Of a stretch of 16,483 nt of DNA, positions 1 to 7,161 are shown in pieces (position 1 is the first letter of the stretch; each line of letters begins with the position of its first letter). Both the position numbers and the translations under genes were made by a program. Location: positions 1 through 16,483 of the forward strand of contig UQTA01000070.1 in the NCBI GenBank assembly GCA_900543885.1, in the 5' to 3' direction. This DNA comes from an uncultured Clostridium sp. GTDB lineage: Bacteria; Bacillota; Clostridia; Lachnospirales; Lachnospiraceae. A model generated the notes under the pieces. That model was not told the DNA's origin. It searched no databases and saw nothing but the letters and a program-made list of their open reading frames with translations.

Positions 1-120
1 GCGTGTGAGTTGGGTTCGCAGTTCTGACACTAGGCGGCGCAAGCCCACGAACAAAGGATTTTCTCCCAAATGCGCATCTGTAATGCGCGCCGGTGGCTTT
101 CGGACCTTTCACGACTATAT
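1..120. other. GC-rich non-coding block, possible dispersed repeat or remnant
   Basis: By hand count, bases 1-60 are about 57% GC and 61-120 about 52%, while 121-180 fall to 25%. The surrounding intergenic DNA is AT-rich, so this block is unusual. It holds short inverted repeats: GTTCG at 14-18 with CGAAC at 48-52, and GCGCA at 72-76 with TGCGC at 84-88 around a 7-base loop. A forward frame stays open from position 2 to a stop near 178, but its arginine- and proline-rich start uses codons unlike the neighbouring genes and matches no family I know. I read it as the edge of a structured non-coding element. A degraded gene end is the alternative. Confidence 0.35.
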
Positions 121-206
121 CGCAATAAGACAACAAAATAAAAATACTGATATAAGTGACTGCATTATAGATAAATAGTTATAATAACTATAGACATGAT
201 AGATAA

Positions 207-233
207 GAGACAATCACTATTTCGAAATGTCTC
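207..233 (-). other. hairpin at the 3' end of the LysR gene
   Basis: GAGACA at 207-212 pairs with TGTCTC at 228-233, and the palindrome ATTTCGAAAT (219-228) lies inside. The right arm overlaps the stop codon of the regulator. No T-tract follows on the minus strand, so this is at best a weak or factor-assisted 3' end and not a canonical intrinsic terminator. Confidence 0.3.
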
Positions 234-1161
234 AGATCATATCCAAAAAAGTAGCAACGATCCGTGACATATACCGGTTCCGTTTGTAATAAAAATTTAC
301 TTCCCGAAGGGCGTCCTGGTGATTTAATTTATAATAAACCAGTCCTTCATCATCTGGTACATGGCGGACCAGAGTATCAGAGCAGAAAGAAATCCCCATG
401 CCATACCTGGACAGATTATAAGCTGTGATCTGCTGATCCAGTTCCAGCTTTACTTTGGGAATAATATGAGCATTGTGGCAGATACGGTCTGCACGGGAGC
501 GTGTATCATTCCCTGATTTTAAAAGCAGGAAGGATTCGTTTTGAAAATTTTCCAGAGGTACCGGGGGAATACGGGAATTTAAGTGGCGGTTTTCCCTTAT
601 ATCCGAAGCAGTAAGAGCATAATTTTTCATTTTTTCATTTACTGCCAGACGAGTAGGAACGGCCAACAGCAAATGTTCTTCGCTAAAGAAACTTTTTTGG
701 TAAACTGCCGGATCCATGTGTTTGTTGTCAATGAGCAGATCCAGGGATCCTGAAAACAGCCGTTCCGTAAGCTGGGCGGTGTTTGCCTCCACCAGATCCA
801 CCTGAACCTGGGGATATTGTTCTGTAAAACGTGACAGAAGAGGCGGAAGTACATAAGAAGCAAACAGATTGGTACCTCCAATGGCGATAGTTCCGCTTTT
901 TAATTCTTTCATATCATTAATATAATTCTGAAATCCATTTTCTACATCCATAATGATCTCAATGGAGCGGATGTATTCTTTCCCTAATTCTGTTAATTGT
1001 ATATGGTTGGAGCTGCGGTCGAAAATGGGAAATCCGATCTGTTTTTCTGCCTTTTTAACGGCTGCGCTTAAAGAAGGCTGGCTGATAAAAAGATTCCTGG
1101 CAGCTTTGGAAAAACTCATTTCTTTATAAACTTCATAAACGTAGTGCATTCCCTGAAACAT
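232..1161 (-). CDS. LysR-family transcriptional regulator
   Basis: This is a DNA-binding regulator of 309 residues, the usual LysR length. The N-terminal winged helix-turn-helix covers roughly residues 5-60 and has the family pattern SFSKAARNLFISQPSLSAAVKK, followed by a FPIFDRS-type wing. The rest is a periplasmic-binding-protein-like effector domain (about residues 85-300) with the GTIAIGGT strand that usually opens it. The frame extends upstream to 1227. I chose the ATG at 1161 because a strong GGGAGG site lies about 7 bases before it and because the product then begins just ahead of the HTH, as LysR proteins do. It is transcribed away from aspA, a layout typical of LysR proteins that control their divergent neighbour. 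That makes aspA the likely target, but the effector is unknown. Confidence 0.93.
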   Translation of the reverse strand: MFQGMHYVYEVYKEMSFSKAARNLFISQPSLSAAVKKAEKQIGFPIFDRSSNHIQLTELGKEYIRSIEIIMDVENGFQNYINDMKELKSGTIAIGGTNLFASYVLPPLLSRFTEQYPQVQVDLVEANTAQLTERLFSGSLDLLIDNKHMDPAVYQKSFFSEEHLLLAVPTRLAVNEKMKNYALTASDIRENRHLNSRIPPVPLENFQNESFLLLKSGNDTRSRADRICHNAHIIPKVKLELDQQITAYNLSRYGMGISFCSDTLVRHVPDDEGLVYYKLNHQDALREVNFYYKRNRYMSRIVATFLDMI

Positions 1162-1241
1162 GGGAGTCCTCCCTGGTATGATATATATATTTCTGTAATC
1201 GATCCACTGGAAATATGTCATAGTCATTTATCTATAGAAAG

Positions 1242-1253
1242 TATGAATTCATA
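1242..1253. promoter_or_regulatory. palindrome upstream of the aspA -35 box, candidate LysR operator
   Basis: TATGAATTCATA is a perfect 12-base palindrome that sits 5 bases upstream of the aspA -35 hexamer, between the divergent lysR and aspA genes. LysR activators commonly bind dyads just upstream of the -35 box of their target. Its position and symmetry fit that role, but binding is inferred. A second, imperfect dyad, CCCT-TTAT-AGGG, lies at 1305-1316 in the aspA leader. Confidence 0.4.
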
Positions 1254-1258
1254 AGTAT

Positions 1259-1287
1259 TTGAAAATATTGTAGTCTGGATTTATATT
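1259..1287 (+). promoter_or_regulatory. aspA promoter
   Basis: TTGAAA at 1259-1264 and TATATT at 1282-1287 are separated by 17 bases. Transcription would start near 1294, giving a leader of about 57 bases before the aspA ATG. Confidence 0.65.
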
Positions 1288-1350
1288 GGAGTCAAGAAGA
1301 AAATCCCTTTATAGGGTGATGAATATTGTATAGGTACGGGAGGAAAAATC

Positions 1351-2784
1351 ATGAGTGAGACAGAGAAAAAATACCGCCTGGAGCATGACTCCATCGGAGA
1401 AAAGGAAGTACCTGTTGATGCTTATTATGGAGTACAGACATTACGCGCACATGAAAATTTCTATATTACAGGTTTAAAAATGCACCCAGAGCTGATCAAA
1501 AGTGTGGCTCAGATCAAGAAAGCGGCAGCAATCACGAATTTTGAAGTAGGAGAACTGGATAAGAAGCGTGCTTCTGCCATTACACAGGCTTGTGACGAGA
1601 TTATAGAAGGTAAGCTTCATGACCAGTTTATTGTAGATCCGATCCAGGGCGGTGCAGGAACTTCGCTGAATATGAATGCCAATGAGGTGATCGCAAATCG
1701 TGCCATTGAGATTTTAGGAGGAAAAAAAGGCGATTACAGCCTGGTAAACCCAAATGACCATGTAAACTTTGGCCAGTCTACCAATGACGTATTTCCTTCC
1801 TGCGGCAAAATGGCAGCTTTAAAGCTGATCTCCAATGCCCAGGAACAGTTAAAACGTCTGGAAACGGCATTAATGGATAAATCCAAAGAATTTGATGCTG
1901 TGATCAAAATGGGAAGAACCCAGCTTCAGGATGCAGTGCCCATCCGTTTGGGACAGGAATTTCATGCATATGCATCAGCGATCCGCCGCGATATTAAACG
2001 CTTTGATAATGCAAAAGAAGAGATCCGCTGCCTGAACTTAGGCGGAACTGCTATTGGAACCGGTTTAAACGCAGATGTACAGTATTTCCACAGAGTGGTT
2101 AAAAATATGTCCACCTTAACAGGAGAAGAACTGGTACAGTCCTATGATATGATCGATGCGACTCAGAACCTGGACAGCTATGCCAGCGTATCTGGTATTG
2201 TGAAAAACTGTGCTGTAAACCTGTCAAAGATGTGCAACGACCTGAGGCTGATGTCTTCAGGCCCAAGAACAGGTTTTGGAGAGATTAATCTGCCGGCAAG
2301 ACAAAATGGCTCTTCTATTATGCCGGGAAAGATCAATCCTGTTATTCCGGAAGTAGTAAATCAGGTTGCATTTAATATTATAGGAAATGATATGACCATC
2401 ACCATGGCAGCAGAAGCGGGCCAGCTGGAATTAAATGCTTTTGAACCGATTATTTTTTATAATCTGTTTGAATCCATCGAGACACTGACTTCTGCAGTAA
2501 AGACACTGGTAGACAATTGTATTACAGGCATTACTGCCAATAAAGAACATTGTAGAAAGCAGGTGGAGAACAGTATCGGTGTCATCACTGCTATCTGCCC
2601 GTATGTAGGTTATGAGACAGCTGCAAATATTGCAAAAGAAGCACTGCGCACTGGAAGACAGGTACGTGACCTGATCCTGGAAAAAGGGTTGATGGATGAG
2701 GAACAGTTAAATACAGTGTTAGATCCATATACCATGACAGAGCCGGGTATTCTTGGAAAAGATCCCATGGAGCAGCTGCGCTAA
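1351..2784 (+). CDS. aspA: aspartate ammonia-lyase
   Basis: This cytosolic enzyme reversibly splits L-aspartate into fumarate and ammonia, feeding aspartate into anaerobic fumarate metabolism or nitrogen supply. The product is 477 residues, close to the usual 470-480. It carries the hallmark loop of the aspartase/fumarase superfamily, GSSIMPGKINP, at residues 320-330, whose serines (321-322) include the catalytic base. The substrate-binding stretch NFGQSTNDVFPS and the IKMGRTQLQDAVP segment are also intact. The N-terminal RLEHDSIGEKEVP and the overall pattern favour aspartase over fumarase C, although the two are close relatives. GGGAGG lies 7 bases before the ATG. It diverges from a LysR regulator and has its own promoter. 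I see no clear terminator before the tRNA promoter at 2817, so some read-through into the tRNA is possible. Confidence 0.95.
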   Translation: MSETEKKYRLEHDSIGEKEVPVDAYYGVQTLRAHENFYITGLKMHPELIKSVAQIKKAAAITNFEVGELDKKRASAITQACDEIIEGKLHDQFIVDPIQGGAGTSLNMNANEVIANRAIEILGGKKGDYSLVNPNDHVNFGQSTNDVFPSCGKMAALKLISNAQEQLKRLETALMDKSKEFDAVIKMGRTQLQDAVPIRLGQEFHAYASAIRRDIKRFDNAKEEIRCLNLGGTAIGTGLNADVQYFHRVVKNMSTLTGEELVQSYDMIDATQNLDSYASVSGIVKNCAVNLSKMCNDLRLMSSGPRTGFGEINLPARQNGSSIMPGKINPVIPEVVNQVAFNIIGNDMTITMAAEAGQLELNAFEPIIFYNLFESIETLTSAVKTLVDNCITGITANKEHCRKQVENSIGVITAICPYVGYETAANIAKEALRTGRQVRDLILEKGLMDEEQLNTVLDPYTMTEPGILGKDPMEQLR

Positions 2785-2816
2785 AACAGCCAAGATATAA
2801 AAATATAAAAAAGTAC

Positions 2817-2845
2817 TTGACTTCAATTGGTATTATATGTATAAT
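2817..2845 (+). promoter_or_regulatory. tRNA-Gln promoter
   Basis: TTGACT at 2817-2822 and a perfect TATAAT at 2840-2845 are separated by 17 bases. This near-consensus housekeeping promoter should start transcription near 2852, about 33 bases before the mature tRNA. Confidence 0.8.
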
Positions 2846-2846
2846 A

Positions 2847-2878
2847 ATCTTCGCAGTCGCGATTAAGGCTGCGAAGAT
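2847..2878 (+). repeat. perfect 10-bp inverted repeat in the tRNA-Gln 5' leader
   Basis: ATCTTCGCAG at 2847-2856 pairs perfectly with CTGCGAAGAT at 2869-2878, and a G-U pair and a C-G pair extend the stem inward. The left arm begins one base after the -10 box and covers the expected start site. As DNA it could be an operator. As RNA it would be complete only if transcription starts near the arm's left end. No T-tract follows, so it is not a terminator. Confidence 0.55.
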
Positions 2879-2884
2879 AACTAA

Positions 2885-2957
2885 TGGGCTATCGCCAAAT
2901 GGTAAGGCAACGGACTCTGACTCCGTCATTGTGAAGGTTCGAATCCTTCTAGCCCAG
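2885..2957 (+). tRNA. tRNA-Gln (anticodon CTG)
   Basis: The 73-base cloverleaf folds cleanly. The acceptor arms TGGGCTA (2885-2891) and TAGCCCA (2950-2956) pair over seven positions, with G2957 as discriminator. The D-arm is GCC/GGC. The anticodon stem ACGGA/TCCGT holds the loop CTCTGAC, with the anticodon CTG at 2917-2919. The T-arm is GAAGG-TTCGAAT-CCTTC. The anticodon reads CAG codons, for glutamine. The 3' CCA is not encoded. The gene stands alone, with its own promoter and terminator. Confidence 0.95.
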
Positions 2958-2965
2958 CTGAAGAG

Positions 2966-3006
2966 AGTCTTTGATTTCTGAGTGATCGGAAATGAAAGAC
3001 TTTTTT
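2966..3006 (+). terminator. rho-independent terminator of tRNA-Gln
   Basis: AGTCTTT at 2966-2972 pairs with AAAGACT at 2995-3001, and ATTTC (2974-2978) pairs with GAAAT (2989-2993) across a single G-G mismatch. Six Ts follow at 3001-3006. It starts 9 bases after the tRNA. Confidence 0.85.
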
Positions 3007-3007
3007 G

Positions 3008-3036
3008 TTGCACCGAGAATTTTCCCGTGCTATACT
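3008..3036 (+). promoter_or_regulatory. promoter of the thioesterase-cvfB unit
   Basis: TTGCAC at 3008-3013 and TATACT at 3031-3036 are 17 bases apart, with an extended -10 TG at 3028-3029. It begins two bases after the T-tract of the tRNA terminator. The leader to the ATG at 3098 is about 55 bases. Confidence 0.7.
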
Positions 3037-3097
3037 TGTGGGGAAAAGCAGTTAAGAATAGCTGCTCATTATAAATAAGAAGAAACAGAGGAAATGC

Positions 3098-3811
3098 ATG
3101 TATACATTTGACAGCAGGATCCGTTACAGTGAGACGGATGAAACTGGTGCTTTGAGTTTGTTGGGAGTGATCAATTATCTTCAGGACTGCAGTACTTTTC
3201 AGTCAGAGGATATTGGACTTGGGGTAGAGCATCTGGAAGAAAAGAAGAGAGCATGGCTGTTATCTTCCTGGAGGATCGTGATCGACCGGTATCCGGTTTT
3301 GGGAGAAAAGATAAAGATAGGAACCTGGGCGACATCGTCTAAGGGGATTTATGGCTATCGCGATTTCGTGATCATGGATCAGGAAGGAAACTACCTGGTA
3401 CGGGCCGAGTCAGTCTGGTTTTTCTATGACACAGAGAAGATGATTCCGGTACGTGTAATGCCGGAAGATGTAGCGGCCTACGGAGAAGAAGAGGCTTTTG
3501 ATCTGGAAAAAGCTCCAAGAAAGATCGCTGTTCCAAAAGAATATATAGAGGGAACACCTGTTACGATCGCAGCTCATCACCTGGATACCAACCATCATGT
3601 AAATAATGCCCAGTATGTAGATATAGCAAGGGAAGCGGTTCCATGTACGAAAATGGTAAAGGAGATCCGGGCTGATTATAAGAAGGCAGCTGTTTTAGGG
3701 GAAGTCCTGATACCGAGAGTGACAAATACAGGAAAAGACGAGTGGACGGTCGTACTGGCAGATGAAGCAGGTGAGGCCAGAGCAGTGGTCTGGCTCAGAT
3801 ACGAAGAGTAA
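3098..3811 (+). CDS. acyl-ACP thioesterase (double hot-dog fold)
   Basis: This cytosolic enzyme hydrolyses acyl-ACP to release free fatty acid and ACP at the end of fatty acid synthesis. At 237 residues it matches the bacterial members of the plant FatA/FatB family, which have two hot-dog domains. The first, about residues 1-130, opens with RYSETDETGALSLLGVINYLQD. The second carries the catalytic-type motif DTNHHVNNAQYVD starting at D163, in which N165 and H167 match the conserved Asn-His pair. AGAGGA precedes the ATG at 3098. An ATG at 3094 is out of frame. The next gene begins 21 bases after the stop with no terminator between, so the two are probably co-transcribed. Chain-length specificity cannot be read from the sequence. 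Confidence 0.88.
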   Translation: MYTFDSRIRYSETDETGALSLLGVINYLQDCSTFQSEDIGLGVEHLEEKKRAWLLSSWRIVIDRYPVLGEKIKIGTWATSSKGIYGYRDFVIMDQEGNYLVRAESVWFFYDTEKMIPVRVMPEDVAAYGEEEAFDLEKAPRKIAVPKEYIEGTPVTIAAHHLDTNHHVNNAQYVDIAREAVPCTKMVKEIRADYKKAAVLGEVLIPRVTNTGKDEWTVVLADEAGEARAVVWLRYEE

Positions 3812-3832
3812 GGATAAAAAGGAGTATAATAT

Positions 3833-4666
3833 ATGATAGAATTAGGAAAGACACAGGAATTAGAGATCGTTCGCACAAAAGAATTCGGTGTGTATTTAAG
3901 TGAAAAAGCAGGAGATGAAGCAGCTGTGCTTTTGCCGAAGAAACAGGTTCCGGACGGAGCGAAGATTGGAGATAAGGTAAAAGTATTTATTTATAAAGAC
4001 TCATCAGATCGTCTGATTGCAACTACAGGTACTCCGAAGCTGGAAGTAGGACAGTGTGAGATCCTGGAAGTAAAAGATGTGGCAAAGATCGGTGCTTTCC
4101 TGGACATGGGTCTGGAAAAGGATCTGCTCCTTCCATTTAAAGAACAGACACATCCAGTGAGAAAGGGAGAAAAATGTCTGGTATGTCTTTATGTGGATAA
4201 AAGCCACAGACTGGCAGCGACGATGAAGGTTTATTCTCACATGAGCAGTGAATCACCTTATAAAGCAGAAGACTGGGTAAATGGTACAATTTATGAGATC
4301 AATGAGACCATCGGTGCTTTTGTTGCAGTTGATAATAAATATTATGGACTGATCCCTAAAAAAGAAATGTATGGAAAGTTCCGCGAAGGAGATACTGTTA
4401 AGGCAAGAGTTATGAGAGTCCGTGAGGACGGAAAACTTGATCTTTGCGTAAGGGAACGTTCTTATGTGCAGATGGGATCTGATGCAGAGCTGGTGTTAAA
4501 AGTCATTGATGAGTTTGACGGAGTGCTTCCATTTAATGACAAAGCAAGACCAGAGACTATTTTAAGAGAGTTCAACATGAGCAAGAACGCATTTAAGCGG
4601 GCGGTTGGCCGTCTCTTAAAAGAAGGAAAAGTAAGAATTACAGAAAAGACCATAGAAAGGGTATAA
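3833..4666 (+). CDS. CvfB-family S1 RNA-binding domain protein
   Basis: The 277-residue product matches the CvfB/YitL architecture in length and order. Tandem S1-like OB folds fill residues 1-210, including VNGTIYEINETIGAFVAVDNKYYGLIPKKEMYGKFREGDTV-like S1 strands. A C-terminal winged helix occupies about residues 215-277 (FNMSKNAFKRAVGRLLKEGKVRI). In Staphylococcus aureus the CvfB protein binds RNA and affects virulence gene expression. A role in RNA metabolism here is inferred from the family. AAGGAG lies about 8 bases before the ATG. The gene is the second in the thioesterase unit and is followed by a strong terminator at 4707. Confidence 0.88.
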   Translation: MIELGKTQELEIVRTKEFGVYLSEKAGDEAAVLLPKKQVPDGAKIGDKVKVFIYKDSSDRLIATTGTPKLEVGQCEILEVKDVAKIGAFLDMGLEKDLLLPFKEQTHPVRKGEKCLVCLYVDKSHRLAATMKVYSHMSSESPYKAEDWVNGTIYEINETIGAFVAVDNKYYGLIPKKEMYGKFREGDTVKARVMRVREDGKLDLCVRERSYVQMGSDAELVLKVIDEFDGVLPFNDKARPETILREFNMSKNAFKRAVGRLLKEGKVRITEKTIERV

Positions 4667-4706
4667 GTACCTTTGCGAAAAATCGCAGATTTAATATGGG
4701 TAGCAG

Positions 4707-4744
4707 AAAGACAGTTGTGTTTATTACAGCTGTCTTTTTATTTT
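4707..4744 (+). terminator. rho-independent terminator after the CvfB-like gene
   Basis: AAAGACAGTTGT at 4707-4718 pairs with ACAGCTGTCTTT at 4726-4737 over 12 positions with one G-U pair. The T-rich tail TTATTTT follows at 4738-4744. A smaller hairpin, TGCGA/TCGCA around AAAA at 4674-4687, sits just after the stop codon. Confidence 0.85.
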
Positions 4745-4765
4745 AAATAAGGAGGAAGCATAAAA

Positions 4766-5614
4766 ATGCAGAAAGTATGGAAAGATTACGGCGCCATCAC
4801 TTTGGGAACCATTCTTATTGGTCTGGCCACCAAAAATATTTTTGATCCCGCCAGTATGGTAACAGGAGGCGTTTCTGGTATCGCTATTATCGGAAAAGAA
4901 CTTTGGAACCTGCCCTTGTGGCTGACGAATACGGTTTTAAATATTCCTTTGTTTTTAGCTGGTTTTAAGATCATGGGCTGGAAGTTTATCAAGCGTACAT
5001 TATATGCAACGGTATTGTTGTCTGTGGCATTTTATATTTTGCCGGAAGGAATGTATATCGAGGATGACTTGCTGTTGTCGGCTCTTTTCGGCGGCATTAT
5101 CACAGGCGTGGGAACAGGCCTTGTGCTGGCTGGCGGCTGTACTACCGGTGGAACAGATATGTTGGCGGCACTGATCCGGGCAAAATTTCCTCATTATTCT
5201 GTAGCCCAGATCATGCAGCTGTTAGACGGGCTGATTGTAGTAGCAGGTGCCACTGTATTTGGCATCCGGACGGCACTGTATGCTTTGATCGCTATTTTTT
5301 GTATGGGAAAAGTGGCAGATGGCCTGATCGAAGGTATGAAATTTTCCAAGCAGGTTTATATTATTTCAGATCATTATAAAGAAATTGCAGATGCCATTAT
5401 GAGCCGTATGGGAAGAGGCGTAACCGGTCTTGCTGCAAAGGGAATGTACTCAGATGAGACAAAAAATATGCTTTTTTGTGTAGTTTCCAGAAAAGAGATC
5501 GTTGAAATCAAAGAAATTGTATCGGAATATGATTCCAGGGCATTTTTTATTGTCAGTGACGCCCGTGAAGTTTTTGGGGAGGGGTTTATTGAAGATAAAA
5601 ACCAGCTAACATAA
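4766..5614 (+). CDS. YitT-family membrane protein (DUF161 + DUF2179)
   Basis: The 282-residue product is an integral membrane protein with about five to six hydrophobic segments in its first 190 residues, then a soluble C-terminal domain. The membrane part carries the family motifs FDPASMVTGGVSGIAI near the N-terminus and LAGGCTTGGTDMLA near residue 125. The tail (about 222-276) is a DUF2179 domain, recognisable by SRKEIVEIKEIVSEYDSRAFFIVSDAREVFGEGF. The YitT family is widespread in Firmicutes; its transport or signalling role is not firmly established and I assign none. GGAGG lies 10 bases before the ATG. The gene begins only 21 bases after the preceding terminator tail and I see no clear promoter in that gap. 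Confidence 0.9.
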   Translation: MQKVWKDYGAITLGTILIGLATKNIFDPASMVTGGVSGIAIIGKELWNLPLWLTNTVLNIPLFLAGFKIMGWKFIKRTLYATVLLSVAFYILPEGMYIEDDLLLSALFGGIITGVGTGLVLAGGCTTGGTDMLAALIRAKFPHYSVAQIMQLLDGLIVVAGATVFGIRTALYALIAIFCMGKVADGLIEGMKFSKQVYIISDHYKEIADAIMSRMGRGVTGLAAKGMYSDETKNMLFCVVSRKEIVEIKEIVSEYDSRAFFIVSDAREVFGEGFIEDKNQLT

Positions 5615-5779
5615 TAACCAAACTTTTTGAGAAAAAACCGGGGGAATTTTGACAGATACAGCATTTTTTGAATTGAATATACATTTTAGCTAAATAACAA
5701 ATTTGGATTTTGTGGATTTACAGTATGGAATAAAAAGAAGCTTTCCTGTATGATAGAGACAGTTGCAAATGAGCTAAGA

Positions 5780-5809
5780 ATCCTTCCGAAAATGGGGGTG
5801 AGGAAGGAT
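5780..5809 (+). other. leader hairpin upstream of the ugpC ribosome binding site
   Basis: ATCCTTCC at 5780-5787 pairs perfectly with GGAAGGAT at 5802-5809 around a 14-base loop that contains five consecutive Gs. It ends 11 bases before the AGGAGG at 5821-5826. No T-tract follows, so it is not a terminator. It would lie in the mRNA leader if transcription starts from a TATGAT -10-like hexamer at 5749-5754, whose -35 partner is poor. Role unknown: mRNA stability or control of expression are possible. Confidence 0.45.
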
Positions 5810-5835
5810 ATCTATCTAATAGGAGGAAAATGTAA

Positions 5836-6948
5836 ATGGCTAGTTTATCACTGAAGAATGTAACAAAGAAGTATCCAAATGGATTTGTGGCAGTTAAGGA
5901 TTTTAATCTGGAGATTGCGGACAAAGAGTTTATCATCTTTGTAGGCCCTTCAGGATGTGGAAAGTCAACTACTCTTCGTATGATCGCAGGTCTGGAAGAT
6001 ATTTCTTCTGGTGAATTGTATATCGACGGAAAACTGGTAAATGACGTAGAGCCAAAGGACAGAGATATTGCGATGGTATTCCAGAACTACGCTCTGTATC
6101 CACATATGTCTGTATATGACAACATGGCATTTGGTCTGAAATTAAGAAAAACTCCAAAGGATGAGATCGATAAAAAGGTACATGATGCAGCCAAGATCCT
6201 GGATCTGGAACATCTGTTAGACCGTAAGCCAAAGGCTTTATCCGGTGGTCAGAGACAGCGTGTTGCTATGGGACGTGCCATTGTCCGCAGCCCTAAAGTA
6301 TTCCTTATGGACGAGCCTCTGTCAAACCTGGATGCAAAGTTAAGAGGACAGATGCGTGTTGAGATCTCTAAACTGCATCAGAGACTGGAAACAACCATTA
6401 TCTATGTTACACATGACCAGACCGAGGCTATGACACTTGGTACCAGAATCGTTGTTATGAAGGACGGCGTGGTACAGCAGGTAGACAGCCCACAGAATCT
6501 GTACGATAAGCCATGCAACAAGTTCGTTGCAGGATTTATCGGAGCACCTCAGATGAATATGATCGATGCTCAGGTAGCAAAAAACGGCGCAGATGTAACA
6601 TTAACATTCGGCGGACATACATTAACACTTCCACAGGCAAAAGGCAAAGCTCTGGAAGAAGCAGGCTATGTAGGAAAGGTAGTTACCCTTGGTATCCGTC
6701 CAGAAGATCTTCATGACGAAGAAGCATTCCTGGCAGAGAATCCAAAGAGTATCTTCCAGGTAGAGATCCGTGTATATGAAATGTTAGGTTCTGAAGTACT
6801 TCTGTACTTTGATATTGATGATGCTAACTTTACAGCAAAGGTTAACCCACGTACCACCGCAAGACCTGGCGATACTGTAAAACTGGCCATGGATCTGGAT
6901 AAGGTTCATATTTTTGATAAAGAAACAGAGGCTGTGATCATTAACTAA
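5836..6948 (+). CDS. ugpC: ABC transporter ATP-binding protein, UgpC/MsmK/MsmX type (multi-sugar import ATPase)
   Basis: This cytoplasmic ATPase powers carbohydrate importers of the CUT1 type. At 370 residues it has the usual length. Walker A GPSGCGKST is at 37-45, the signature LSGGQ at 135-139, Walker B VFLMDEP at 155-161 and the switch histidine at 193. The C-terminal third (about 240-365) is the OB/TOBE regulatory domain. AGGAGG stands about 9 bases before the ATG. No permease or binding-protein gene lies nearby and a strong terminator follows at 7008, so the gene is monocistronic. That fits the MsmX/MsmK pattern, where one orphan ATPase serves several sugar importers encoded elsewhere. 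The substrates cannot be told from sequence. Confidence 0.93.
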   Translation: MASLSLKNVTKKYPNGFVAVKDFNLEIADKEFIIFVGPSGCGKSTTLRMIAGLEDISSGELYIDGKLVNDVEPKDRDIAMVFQNYALYPHMSVYDNMAFGLKLRKTPKDEIDKKVHDAAKILDLEHLLDRKPKALSGGQRQRVAMGRAIVRSPKVFLMDEPLSNLDAKLRGQMRVEISKLHQRLETTIIYVTHDQTEAMTLGTRIVVMKDGVVQQVDSPQNLYDKPCNKFVAGFIGAPQMNMIDAQVAKNGADVTLTFGGHTLTLPQAKGKALEEAGYVGKVVTLGIRPEDLHDEEAFLAENPKSIFQVEIRVYEMLGSEVLLYFDIDDANFTAKVNPRTTARPGDTVKLAMDLDKVHIFDKETEAVIIN

Positions 6949-7007
6949 TATTTAACGAATATCAGAGAATACAGTGAAAAAACTCTGTTAAAAACGACAG
7001 TAAAAAG

Positions 7008-7041
7008 AAGCAGGAGAGTTTACAACTCTCTTGCTTTTTTT
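7008..7041 (+). terminator. rho-independent terminator of ugpC
   Basis: AAGCAGGAGAGTT at 7008-7020 pairs with AACTCTCTTGCTT at 7024-7036 over 13 positions with one G-U pair and a three-base loop, TAC. Seven Ts run from 7035 to 7041. This is the strongest terminator in the window. Confidence 0.92.
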
Positions 7042-7161
7042 GTTATTTTGCATTAAAATATGAAAATAGGGAAAATAATAACTCCACTATGCATTTTCAT
7101 GGCAATGTTCATAAAAATCCGAAAGGGTATTAAATCAATAAGACGAAAAGGAGAGAGTGGA

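Noticed and set aside
2..178. Open frame reaching in from the left edge, possible gene C-terminus
   Set aside because: Its codon use and residue content do not fit the neighbours and no motif is recognisable. Kept only as part of the GC-rich block.
1162..1227. N-terminal extension of the LysR regulator
   Set aside because: The strong GGGAGG before 1161 and the usual LysR start position argue against it.
2591..3013. 140-codon open frame on the minus strand over the aspA 3' end and the tRNA
   Set aside because: It runs antisense through aspA, the tRNA-Gln and its terminator, and its translation resembles no protein family.
7060..7161. N-terminal extension of the PucR/CdaR regulator
   Set aside because: There is no ribosome site before 7060, while a good one precedes the ATG at 7162, where family homology begins.
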